This document shows positions 26,401 through 38,340 of a DNA stretch of 64,000 nucleotides, in pieces (position 1 is the stretch's first letter; every line of letters starts with the position of its first letter). The DNA is from Bathymodiolus brooksi (lineage: Eukaryota > Mollusca > Bivalvia > Mytilida > Modiolidae): assembly GCA_963680875.1 (NCBI GenBank), contig OY804589.1, forward strand, positions 3,348,001 to 3,412,000, written 5' to 3'. A model generated the notes under the pieces. That model did not search any database. It had not been told where the DNA came from and saw nothing but the letters and a program-made list of their open reading frames with translations. The position numbers were made by a program, and so were the translations under genes.

Positions 26401-28263
26401 AGTTACAGTCAACCCTGCTTTAGTGACCTCTATTAAGTTAGTCAAATCTGCTTTGTGACCACCTTTATTAAGTTAGTCAAACCTGCTTTAGTGACCACCT
26501 CTATTAAGTTACAGACAAACTTGATTTAGTGACCACCCCTATTAGGTTATACAGTCAAATCTGCTTTAGAGACCACCTCTATTAAGTTACAATCAAACCT
26601 GCTTTAGTGACCACCTCTATTAGGTTATAGTCAAATCTGCTTTAGTGACCACCTCTATTAAGTTACAGTCAAACCTGCTTTAGTGACCACCTCTATTAAT
26701 TTAGTCAAACCTGCATTAGTGATCACCTCTATTAAGTTAGTCAAACCTGCTTTAGTGACCACCTCTATTAAGTTAGTCAAACCTGCTTTAGTGACCACAT
26801 CTATTAAGTTAGTCAAACCTGCTTTAGTGACCACCTCTATTAAGTAATACAGGCAAGCCTGCTTTAGTGACCACCTCTATTAAGTTAGTCAAGCCTGCTT
26901 TAGTGACCACCTCTATTAAGTTAGTCAAACCTACTTTAGTGACCACCTCTATTAAGTTAGTCAAACCTGCTTTAGTGATCACCTCTATTAAGTTAGTCAA
27001 ACCAGCTTTAGTGACCACCTCTATTAAGTTAGTCAAACCTGCTTTAGTGATCACCTCTATTAAGTTACAGTCAAACCTGGTTTACTGACCACCTCTATTA
27101 AGTTAGTCAAACCTGCTTTAGTGGCCACCTCTATTAAGTTAGTCAAACCTGCTTTAGTGACCACCTCTATTAAGTTAATCAAACCTGCTTTAGTGCCCAC
27201 CTCTATTAAGTTAGTCAAACCTGCTTTAGTGATCACCTCTATTAAGTTACAGTCAAACCTGCTTTACTGACCACCTCTATTAAGTTAGTCAAACCTGCTT
27301 TAGTGGCCACCTCTATTAAGTTAGTCAAACCTGCTTTAGTGACCACCTCTATTAAGTTAGTCAAACCTGCTTTAGAGACCACCTCTATTAAATTGGTCAA
27401 ACCTGCTTTAGTGACCACCTCTATTAAGTTAAAGTCAAACCTGCTTTAGTGACCACCTCTATTAAGTTACAGTCAAGCCTGCTTTAGTGACCACCTCTAT
27501 TAAGTTACAGTCAAGCCTGCTTTAGTGACCACCTCTATTAAGTTACAGTCAAACCTGATTTAGTGACCACCTCTATTAAGTAATAGTCAAACCTGCTTTA
27601 GTGACCACCTCTATTAAGTAATAGTCCAACCTGCTTTAGTGACCACCTCTATTAAGTAATAGTCCAACCTGCTTTAGTGACCACCTCTATTAAGTTAAAG
27701 TCAAACCTGCTTTTATGACCACCTCTATTAATTTACAATCAAACCTGCTTTAGTGACCACCTCTATTAATGTACAGTCAAACCTGCTTTTGTGACCACCT
27801 CTATTAAGTTATAATCAAACCTGCTTTAGTGACCACCTCTATTAGGTTATAGTCAAATTTGCTTTAGTGTCCACCTCTATTAAGTTACAGTCAAACCTGC
27901 TTTAGTGACCACCTCTATTAATTTAGTCAAACCTGCATTAGTGATCACCTCTATTAAGTTAGTCAAACCTGCTTTAGTGACCACCTCTATTAAGTTAGTC
28001 AAACCTGCTTTAGTGACCACCTCTATTAAGTTAGTCAAACCTGCTTTAGTGACCACCTCTATTAAGTAATACAGGCAAGCCTGCTTTAGTGACCACCTCT
28101 ATTAAGTTAGTCAAGCCTGCTTTAGTGACCACCTCTATTAAGTTAGTCAAACCTACTTTAGTGACCACCTCTATTAAGTTAGTCAAACCTGCTTTAGTGA
28201 TCACCTCTATTAAGTTAGTCAAACCAGCTTTAGTGACCACCTCTATTAAGTTAGTCAAACCTT

Positions 28264-30593
28264 CTTTAGTGATCACCTCTATTAAGTTACAGTCAAATCT
28301 GCTTTACTGACCACCTCTGTTAAGTTAGTCAAACCTGCTTTAGTGGCCACCTCTATTAAGTTAGTCAAACCTGCTTTAGTGACCACCTCTATTAAGTTAG
28401 TCAAACCTGCTTTAGAGACCACCTCTATTAAATTGGTCAAACCTGCTTTAGTGACCACCTCTATTAAGTTAAAGTCAAACCTGCTTTAGTGACCACCTCT
28501 ATTAAGTTACAGTCAAGCCTGCTTTAGTGACCACCTCTATTAAGTTACAGTCAAGCCTGCTTTAGTGACCACCTCTATTAAGTTACAGTCAAACCTGATT
28601 TAGTGACCACCTCTATTAAGTAATAGTCAAACCTGCTTTAGTGACCACCTCTATTAAGTAATAGTCCAACCTGCTTTAGTGACCACCTCTATTAAGTTAT
28701 AGTCCAACCTGGTTTAGTGACCACCTCTATTAAGTTACAATCAAACCTGCTTTAGTGACCACCTCTATTAGGTTATAGTCAAATCTGCTTTAGTGTCCAC
28801 CTCTATTAAGTTACAGTCAAACCTGCTTTAGTGACCACCTCTATTAATTTAGTCAACCCTGCATTAGTGATCACCTCTATTAAGTTAGTCAAACCTGCTT
28901 TAGTGACCACCTCTATTAAGTTAGTCAAACCTGCTTTAGTGACCACCTCTATTAAGTTAGTCAAACCTGCTTTAGTGACCACCTCTATTAAGTAATACAG
29001 GCAAGCCTGCTTTAGTGACCACCTCTATTAAGTTAGTCAAGCCTGCTTTAGTGACCACCTCTATTAAGTTAGTCAAACCTACTTTAGTGACCACCTCTAT
29101 TAAGTTAGTCAAACCTGCTTTAGTGATCACCTCTATTAAGTTAGTCAAACCAGCTTTAGTGACCACCTCTATTAAGTTAGTCAAACCTGCTTTAGTGATC
29201 ACCTCTATTAAGTTACAGTCAAACCTGGTTTACTGACCACCTCTATTAAGTTAGTCAAACCTGCTTTAGTGGCCACCTCTATTAAGTTAGTCAAACCTGC
29301 TTTAGTGACCACCTCTATTAAGTTAGTCAAACCTGCTTTAGTGCCCACCTCTATTAAGTTAGTCAAACCTGCTTTAGTGATCACCTCTATTAAGCTACAG
29401 TCAAACCTGCTTTACTGACCACCTCTATTAAGTTAGTCAAACCTGCTTTAGTGGCCACCTCTATTAAGTTAGTCAAACCTGCTTTAGTGACAACCTCTAT
29501 TAAGTTAGTCAAACCTGCTTTAGAGACCACCTCTATTAAATTGGTCAAACCTGCTTTAGTGACCACCTCTATTAAGTTAAAGTCAAACCTGCTTTAGTGA
29601 CCACCTCTATTAAGTTACAGTCAAGCCTGCTTTAGCGACCACCTCTATTAAGTTACAGTCAAGCCTGCTTTAGTGACCACCTCTATTAAGTTACAGTCAA
29701 ACCTGATTTAGTGACCACCTCTATTAAGTAATAGTCAAACCTGCTTTAGTGACCACCTCTATTAAGTAATAGTCCAACCTGCTTTAGTGACCACCTCTAT
29801 TAAGTAATAGTCCAACCTGCTTTAGTGACCACCTCTATTAAGTTAAAGTCAAACCTGCTTTTATGACCACCTCTATTAATTTACAATCAAACCTGCTTTA
29901 GTGACCACCTCTATTAATGTACAGTCAAACCTGCTTTTGTGACCACCTCTATTAAGTTACAATCAAACCTGCTTTAGTGACCACCTCTATTAGGTTATAG
30001 TCAAATTTGCTTTAGTGTCCACCTCTATTAAGTTACAGTCAAACCTGCTTTAGTGACCACCTCTATTAATTTAGTCAAACCTGCATTAGTGATCACCTCT
30101 ATTAAGTTAGTCAAACCTGCTTTAGTGACCACCTCTATTAAGTTAGTCAAACCTGCTTTAGTGACCACCTCTATTAAGTTAGTCAAACCTGCTTTAGTGA
30201 CCACCTCTATTAAGTAATACAGGCAAGCCTGCTTTAGTGACCACCTCTATTAAGTTAGTCAAGCCTGCTTTAGTGACCACCTCTATTAAGTTAGTCAAAC
30301 CTACTTTAGTGACCACCTCTATTAAGTTAGTCAAACCTGCTTTAGTGATCACCTCTATTAAGTTAGTCAAACCAGCTTTAGTGACCACCTCTATTAAGTT
30401 AGTCAAACCTTCTTTAGTGATCACCTCTATTAAGTTACAGTCAAACCTGGTTTACTGACCACCTCTATTAAGTTAGTCAAACCTGCTTTAGTGGCCACCT
30501 CTATTAAGTTAGTCAAACCTGCTTTAGTGACCACCTCTATTAAGTTAGTCAAACCTGCTTTAGTGCCCACCTCTATTAAGTTAGTCAAACCTG
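28264..30593 (+). repeat. 2330-bp tandem duplication inside the seven-copy array, left copy
   Basis: A two-unit block repeats at 30594-32887 with an offset of exactly 2330 bp over most of its length. Shared private marks are ACCTCTGTTAAG (28315), CCAACCTGGTTTAG (28705) and GTGACAACC (29489). Private differences include TTTAGCGACC at about 29633 (a CpG absent from the other copy) and AGTCAACCC near 28853. Confidence 0.85.
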
Positions 30594-32887
30594 CTTTAGT
30601 GATCACCTCTATTAAGTTACAGTCAAATCTGCTTTACTGACCACCTCTGTTAAGTTAGTCAAACCTGCTTTAGTGGCCACCTCTATTAAGTTAGTCAAAC
30701 CTGCTTTAGTGACCACCTCTATTAAGTTAGTCAAACCTGCTTTAGAGACCACCTCTATTAAATTGGTCAAACCTGCTTTAGTGACCACCTCTATTAAGTT
30801 AAAGTCAAACCTGCTTTAGTGACCACCTCTATTAAGTTACAGTCAAGCCTGCTTTAGTGACCACCTCTATTAAGTTACAGTCAAGCCTGCTTTAGTGACC
30901 ACCTCTATTAAGTTACAGTCAAACCTGATTTAGTGACCACCTCTATTAAGTAATAGTCAAACCTGCTTTAGTGACCACCTCTATTAAGTAATAGTCCAAC
31001 CTGCTTTAGTGACCACCTCTATTAAGTTATAGTCCAACCTGGTTTAGTGACCACCTCTATTAAGTTACAATCAAACCTGCTTTAGTGACCACCTCTATTA
31101 GGTTATAGTCAAATCTGCTTTAGTGTCCACCTCTATTAAGTTACAGTCAAACCTGCTTTAGTGACCACCTCTATTAATTTAGTCAAACCTGCATTAGTGA
31201 TCACCTCTATTAAGTTAGTCAAACCTGCTTTAGTGACCACCTCTATTAAGTTAGTCAAACCTGCTTTAGTGACCACCTCTATTAAGTTAGTCAAACCTGC
31301 TTTAGTGACCACCTCTATTAAGTAATACAGGCAAGCCTGCTTTAGTGACCACCTCTATTAAGTTAGTCAAGCCTGCTTTAGTGACCACCTCTATTAAGTT
31401 AGTCAAACCTACTTTAGTGACCACCTCTATTAAGTTAGTCAAACCTGCTTTAGTGATCACCTCTATTAAGTTAGTCAAACCAGCTTTAGTGACCACCTCT
31501 ATTAAGTTAGTCAAACCTGCTTTAGTGATCACCTCTATTAAGTTACAGTCAAACCTGGTTTACTGACCACCTCTATTAAGTTAGTCAAACCTGCTTTAGT
31601 GGCCACCTCTATTAAGTTAGTCAAACCTGCTTTAGTGACCACCTCTATTAAGTTAGTCAAACCTGCTTTAGTGCCCACCTCTATTAAGTTAGTCAAACCT
31701 GCTTTAGTGATCACCTCTATTAAGCTACAGTCAAACCTGCTTTACTGACCACCTCTATTAAGTTAGTCAAACCTGCTTTAGTGGCCACCTCTATTAAGTT
31801 AGTCAAACCTGCTTTAGTGACAACCTCTATTAAGTTAGTCAAACCTGCTTTAGAGACCACCTCTATTAAATTGGTCAAACCTGCTTTAGTGACCACCTCT
31901 ATTAAGTTAAAGTCAAACCTGCTTTAGTGACCACCTCTATTAAGTTACAGTCAAGCCTGCTTTAGTGACCACCTCTATTAAGTTACAGTCAAGCCTGCTT
32001 TAGTGACCACCTCTATTAAGTTACAGTCAAACCTGATTTAGTGACCACCTCTATTAAGTAATAGTCAAACCTGCTTTAGTGACCACCTCTATTAAGTAAT
32101 ATTCCAACCTGCTTTAGTGACCACCTTTATTAAGTAATAGTCCAACCTGCTTTAGTGACCACCTCTATTAAGTTAAAGTCAAACCTGCTTTTATGACCAC
32201 CTCTATTAATTTACAATCAAACCTGCTTTAGTGACCACCTCTATTAATGTACAGTCAAACCTGCTTTTGTGACCACCTCTATTAAGTTACAATCAAACCT
32301 GCTTTAGTGACCACCTCTATTAGGTTATAGTCAAATCTGCTTTAGTGTCCACCTCTATTAAGTTACAGTCAAACCTGCTTTAGTGACCACCTCTATTAAT
32401 TTAGTCAAACCTGCATTAGTGATCACCTCTATTAAGTTAGTCAAACCTGCTTTAGTGACCACCTCTATTAAGTTAGTCAAACCTGCTTTAGTGACCACCT
32501 CTATTAAGTTAGTCAAACCTGCTTTAGTGACCACCTCTATTAAGTAATACAGGCAAGCCTGCTTTAGTGACCACCTCTATTAAGTTAGTCAAGCCTGCTT
32601 TAGTGACCACCTCTATTAAGTTAGTCAAACCTACTTTAGTGACCACCTCTATTAAGTTAGTCAAACCTGCTTTAGTGATCACCTCTATTAAGTTAGTCAA
32701 ACCAGCTTTAGTGACCACCTCTATTAAGTTACAGTCAAACCTGGTTTACTGACCACCTCTATTAAGTTAGTCAAACCTGCTTTAGTGGCCACCTCTATTA
32801 AGTTAGTCAAACCTGCTTTAGTGACCACCTCTATTAAGTTAGTCAAACCTGCTTTAGTGCCCACCTCTATTAAGTTAGTCAAACCTG
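30594..32887 (+). repeat. 2330-bp tandem duplication inside the seven-copy array, right copy
   Basis: This copy has the same variant order as 28264-30593 but lacks one 36-bp monomer near 32720, where the CAGC monomer is followed directly by the TTACAG / CTGGTTTACTG monomer. It is therefore 2294 bp long. It has ATTCCAACC near 32101 and CCTTTATTAAG near 32125, where the left copy has AGTCCAACC and CCTCTATTAAG. Confidence 0.85.
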
Positions 32888-35633
32888 CTTTAGTGATCAC
32901 CTCTATTAAGCTACAGTCAAACCTGCTTTACTGACCACCTCTGTTAAGTTAGTCAAACCTGCTTTAGTGGCCACCTCTATTAAGTTAGTCAAACCTGCTT
33001 TAGTGACCACCTCTATTAAGTTAGTCAAACCTGCTTTAGAGACCACCTCTATTAAATTGGTCAAACCTGCTTTAGTGACCACCTCTATTAAGTTAAAGTC
33101 AAACCTGCTTTAGTGACCACCTCTATTAAGTTACAGTCAAGCCTGCTTTAGTGACCACCTCTATTAAGTTACAGTCAAGCCTGCTTTAGTGACCACCTCT
33201 ATTAAGTTACAGTCAAACCTGATTTAGTGACCACCTCTATTAAGTAATAGTCAAACCTGCTTTAGTGACCACCTCTATTAAGTAATAGTCCAACCTGCTT
33301 TAGTGACCACCTCTATTAAGTAATAGTCCAACCTGCTTTAGTGACCACCTCTATTAAGTTACAATCAAACCTGCTTTAGTGACCACCTCTATTAGGTTAT
33401 AGTCAAATCTGCTTTAGTGTCCACCTCTATTAAGTTACAGTCAAACCTGCTTTAGTGACCACCTCTATTAATTTAGTCAAACCTGCATTAGTGATCACCT
33501 CTATTAAGTTAGTCAAACCTGCTTTAGTGACCACCTCTATTAAGTTAGTCAAACCTGCTTTAGTGACCACCTCTATTAAGTAATACAGGCAAGCCTGCTT
33601 TAGTGACCACCTCTATTAAGTTAGTCAAGCCTGCTTTAGTGACCACCTCTATTAAGTTAGTCAAACCTACTTTAGTGACCACCTCTATTAAGTTAGTCAA
33701 ACCTGCTTTAGTGATCACCTCTATTAAGTTAGTCAAACCAGCTTTAGTGACCACCTCTATTAAGTTAGTCAAACCTGCTTTAGTGATCACCTCTATTAAG
33801 TTACAGTCAAACCTGGTTTACTGACCACCTCTATTAAGTTAGTCAAACCTGCTTTAGTGGCCACCTCTATTAAGTTAGTCAAACCTGCTTTAGTGACCAC
33901 CTCTATTAAGTTAGTCAAACCTGCTTTAGTGCCCACCTCTATTAAGTTAGTCAAACCTGCTTTAGTGATCACCTCTATTAAGTTACAGTCAAACCTGCTT
34001 TACTGACCACCTCTATTAAGTTAGTCAAACCTGCTTTAGTGGCCACCTCTATTAAGTTAGTCAAACCTGCTTTAGTGACCACCTCTATTAAGTTAGTCAA
34101 ACCTGCTTTAGAGACCACCTCTATTAAATTGGTCAAACCTGCTTTAGTGACCACCTCTATTAAGTTAAAGTCAAACCTGCTTTAGTGACCACCTCTATTA
34201 AGTTACAGTCAAGCCTGCTTTAGTGACCACCTCTATTAAGTTACAGTCAAGCCTGCTTTAGTGACCACCTATATTAAGTTACAGTCAAACCTGATTTAGT
34301 GACCACCTCTATTAAGTAATAGTCAAACCTGCTTTAGTGACCACCTCTATTAAGTAATAGTCCAACCTGCTTTAGTGACCACCTCTATTAAGTAATAGTC
34401 CAACCTGCTTTAGTGACCACCTCTATTAAGTTAAAGTCAAACCTGCTTTTATGACCACCTCTATTAATTTACAATCAAACCTGCTTTAGTGACCACCTCT
34501 ATTAATGTACAGTCAAACCTGCTTTTGTGACCACCTCTATTAAGTTACAGTCAAACCTGCTTTAATGACCACATCTATTAAGTTATAGTCTAACCTACTT
34601 TAGTGACCACCACCTCTATTAAGTTACAATCAAACCTGTTTTAGTGACCTCCTTTATTAAGTTACAGTCAAACCTGATTTACTGACCACCTCTATTACAT
34701 TTTAAGTAATACTGTCAAATCTGCTTTAGTGACCACCTCTATTAAGTTACAGTCAACCCTGCTTTAGTGACCTCTATTAAGTTAGTCAAATCTGCTTTGT
34801 GACCACCTTTATTAAGTTAGTCAAACCTGCTTTAGTGACCACCTCTATTAATGTACAGTCAAACCTGCTTTTGTGACCACCTCTATTAAGTTACAGTCAA
34901 ACCTGCTTTAGTGACCACCTCTATTAAGTTATACAGTCAAACCTGCTTTAGTGAACACCTCTATTAAGTTAGTCAAACCTGCTTTAGTGACCACCTCTAT
35001 TAAGCTACAGTCTAACCTGCTTTACTGACCACCTCTGTTAAGTTAGTCAAACCTGCTTTAGTGACCACTTCTATTAAGTTAGTCAAACCTGCTTTACTGA
35101 CCACCTATATTAAGTTAGTCAAACCTGGTTTAGTGGCCACCTCTATTAAGTTTGTCAAACCTGCTTTAGTGACCACCTCTATTAAGTTAGTCAAACCTGC
35201 TTTAGAGACCACCTCTATTAAGTTAGTCAAACCTGCTTTAGTGACCACCTCTATTAAGTTACAGTCAAACCTGCTGTAGTGACCACCTCTATTAAGCTAA
35301 TCAAACCTGCTTTAGTGACCACCTCTATTAAGTAATACAGTCAAACTTGCTGTAGTGACCACCTCTATTAAGTTACAGTCAAACCTGTTTTAGTGACCAC
35401 CTCTATTAAGTAATACAGTCAAACCTGCTTTAGTGACCACCTCTATTAAGTTAGTCAAACCTGCTTTAGTGACCACCTCTTTTAAGTTACAGTCAAACCT
35501 GATTTAGTGACCACCTCTATTAAGTTAGTCAAACCTGCTTTTGTGATCACCTCTATTAAGTTACAGTCAAACCTGCTTTAGTGATCACCTCTATTAAGTT
35601 AGTCAAACCTGCTTTAGTGACCACCTCTTTTAA

Positions 35634-36918
35634 GTTAGTCAAACCTGCTTTAGTGACCACCTCTATTAAGTTAAGGTCAAATCTGTTTAGTGACCACCTC
35701 TATTAAGTTACAATCAAACCTGCTTTAGTGACCACTCTATTAAGTTACAATCAAACTTGCTTTCGTGACCACCTCTATTAAGTTATACAGTCAAACCTGC
35801 TTTAGGGAACACCTCTATTAAGTTAGTCAAACCTGCTTTAGTGACCACCTCTATTAAGTAATAGTCAAACCTGCTTTAGTGACCACCTCTATTAAGTAAT
35901 AGTCCCACCTGCTTTAGTGACCACCTCTATTAAGTTAAAGTCAAACCTGTTTAGTGACCACCTCTATTAAGTTACAGTCAAGCCTGCTTTAGTGACCACC
36001 TCTATTAAGTTACAGTCAAGCCTGCTTTAGTGACCACCTCTATTAAGTTACAGTCAAACCTGCTTTAGTGACCACATCTATTAAGTTATAGTCAAACCTA
36101 CTTTAGTGACCACCACCTCTATTAAGTTACATGCAAACCTGTGTTAGTGACCACCTCTATTAAGAAATAGTCAAACCGGCTTTAGTGACCTTCTTTATTA
36201 AGTTACAGTCAAACCTGATTTACTGACCACCTCTATTACATTTTAAGTAATACTGTCAAATTTGCTTTAGTGACCACCTCTATTAAGTTACAGTCAACCC
36301 TGCTTTAGTGACCTCTATTAAGTTAGTCAAACCTGCTTTGTGACCACCTTTATTAAGTTAGTCAAACCTGCTTTAGTGACCACCTCTATTAAGTTACAGT
36401 CAAACCTGATTTAGTGACCACCCCTATTAGGTTATACAGTCAAATCTGCTTTAGTGACCACCTCTATTAAGTTACAATCAAACCTGCCTTAGTGACCACC
36501 TCTATTAGGTTATAGTCAAATCTGCTTTAGTGACCACCTCCATTAAGTTACAGTGAAACCTGCTCTAGTGACCACCTCTATTAATTTAGTCAAACCTGCA
36601 TTAGTGATCACCTCTATTAAGTTAGTCAAACCTGCTTTAGTGACCACCTCTATTAAGTTAGTCAAGCCTGCTTTAGTGACCACCTCTATTAAGTTAGTCA
36701 AACCTGCTTTAGTGACCACCTCTATTAAGTAATACAGGCAAGCCTGCTTTAGTGACCACCTCTATTAAGTTAGTCAAGCCTGCTTTAGTGACCACCTCTA
36801 TTAAGTTAGTCAAACCTACTTTAGTGACCACCTCTATTAAGTTAGTCAAACCTGCTTTAGTGACCACCTCTATTAAGTAACAGTCAAACATGCTTTAGTG
36901 ACCACCTCTATTAAGTTA
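35634..36918 (+). repeat. Higher-order block, copy of 1-1285
   Basis: The variant order matches the first 1.28 kb of the window at an offset of 35633 bp. Small differences include TTAAGGTC and CTGTTTAG near 35671-35686 (a 1-bp deletion) and CTGTGTTAG near 36140 in place of CTGTTTTAG. At 36918 the block is cut off and joined to a TTAAAG / TTTTGTGACC / TTAATTTAC module. Confidence 0.85.
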
Positions 36919-37000
36919 AAGTCAAACCTGCTTTTGTGACCACCTCTATTAATTTACAATCAAACCTGCTTTAGTGACCACCTCTATTAATGTACAGTCA

Positions 37001-38340
37001 AACCTGCTTTTGTGACCACCTCTATTAAGTTACAGTCAAACCTGCTTTAGTGACCACCTCTATTAAGTTATACAGTCAAACCTGCTTTAGTGAACACCTC
37101 TATTAAGTTAGTCAAACCTGCTTTAGTGACCACCTCTATTAAGCTACAGTCTAACCTGCTTTACTGACCACCTCTATTAAGTTAGTCAAACCTACTTTAG
37201 TGACCACCTCTATTAAGTTAGTCAAACCTGCTTTAGTGACCACCTCTATTAAGTAACAGTCAAACATGCTTTAGTGACCACCTCTATTAAGTTAGTCAAA
37301 CCTGCTTTAGAGACCACCTCTATTAAGTTAGTCAAACCTTCTTTAGTGATCACCTCTATTAAGTTACAGTCAAACCTGCTTTACTGACCACCTCTATTAA
37401 GTTAGTCAAACCTGCTTTAGTGCCCACCTCTATTAAGTTAGTCAAACCTGCTTTAGTGATCACCTCTATTAAGTTACAGTCAAACCTGCTTTACTGACCA
37501 CCTCTATTAAGTTAGTCAAACCTGCTTTAGTGGCCACCTCTATTAAGTTAGTCAAACCTGCTTTAGTGACCACCTCTATTAAGTTAGTCAAACCTGCTTT
37601 AGAGACCACCTCTATTAAGTTAGTCAAACCTGCTTTAGTGACCACCTCTATTAAGTTACAGTCAAACCTGCTGTAGTGACCACATCTATTAAGCTAGTCA
37701 AACCTGCTTTAGTGACCACCTCTATTAAGTAATACAGTCAAACCTGCTTTAGTGACCACCTCTATTAAGTTACAGTCAAACCTGTTTTAGTGACCACCTC
37801 TATTAAGTAATACAGTCAAACCTGCTTTAGTGACCACCTCTATTAAGTTAGTCAAACCTGCTTTAGTGACCACCTCTATTAAGTTACAGTCAAACCTGAT
37901 TTAGTGACCATCTCTATTAAGTTAGTCAAACCTGCTTTAGTGATCACCTCTATTAAGTTAGTCAAACCTGCTTTAGTGACCACCTCTATTAAGTTAGTCA
38001 AACCTGCTTTAGTGACCACCTCTATTAAGTTAGTCAAACCTGCTTTAGTGACCACCTCTATTAAGTTATAGTCAAACCTGCTTTAGTGACCACCTCTATT
38101 AAGCTACAATCAAACCTGCTTTAGTCACCACCTCTATTAAGTTACAATCAAACTTGCTTTCGTGACCACCTCTATTAAGTTATACAGTCAAATCTGCTTT
38201 AGGGAACACCTGTATTAAGTTAGTCAAACCTGCTTTAGTGACCACCTCTATTAAGTAAAAGTCAAACCTGCTTTAGTGACCACCTCTATTAAGTAACAAT
38301 CCAACCTGCTTTAGTGACCACCTCTATTAAGTTAAAGACA
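37001..38340 (+). repeat. Tandem higher-order unit, 1340 bp, left copy
   Basis: This unit is directly repeated at 38341-39678. Shared order includes TTATACAG with GTGAACACC, TCTAACC, AACCTACTTTAG, AAACATGC, GAGACC, CCTTCTTTAGTGATC, GCCC, GATC, GGCC, GAGACC, CTGCTGTAG, the TTTCGTG monomer and the AACAATCCAACC linker. The left copy has a 40-bp TAATACAG monomer near 37801 where the right has a 38-bp TTACAG monomer, which explains the 2-bp length difference. Confidence 0.87.

Larger units (their letters stand above)
26700..34550 (+). repeat. Seven-copy higher-order array of about 1.04-1.22 kb units
   Basis: The rare linker AAATTGGTC appears only here, at 27391, 28431, 29539, 30761, 31869, 33055 and 34127, giving intervals of 1040, 1108, 1222, 1108, 1186 and 1072 bp. 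A second anchor, the ACAGGCAAG monomer, gives seven copies in phase (26.85, 28.07, 29.00, 30.22, 31.33, 32.55 and 33.59 kb). Each unit also carries the variant order GATC, CAGC, TTTACTG, GGCC, GAGACC. Unit lengths differ by whole monomers. The TTTCGTG monomer and its flanking cassette, common elsewhere, are absent. This is the most regular region of the window. The outer limits are approximate. Confidence 0.88.

Noticed and set aside
26824..27088. Overlapping ORFs of 73-76 codons on both strands, repeated at 28046, 28972, 30194, 31302, 32524 and 33560
   Set aside because: They are translations of the 36-bp monomer, with a 12-residue period and no other sequence. They end where a 38- or 40-bp monomer shifts the frame. 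Most need a GTG start, and they recur only because the block is duplicated.
26700..34550. Insertion of a mobile element between the differing block types
   Set aside because: All sequence across the boundaries remains in monomer form. I saw no terminal repeats, target-site duplications or coding sequence, so the boundaries look like recombination within the array.
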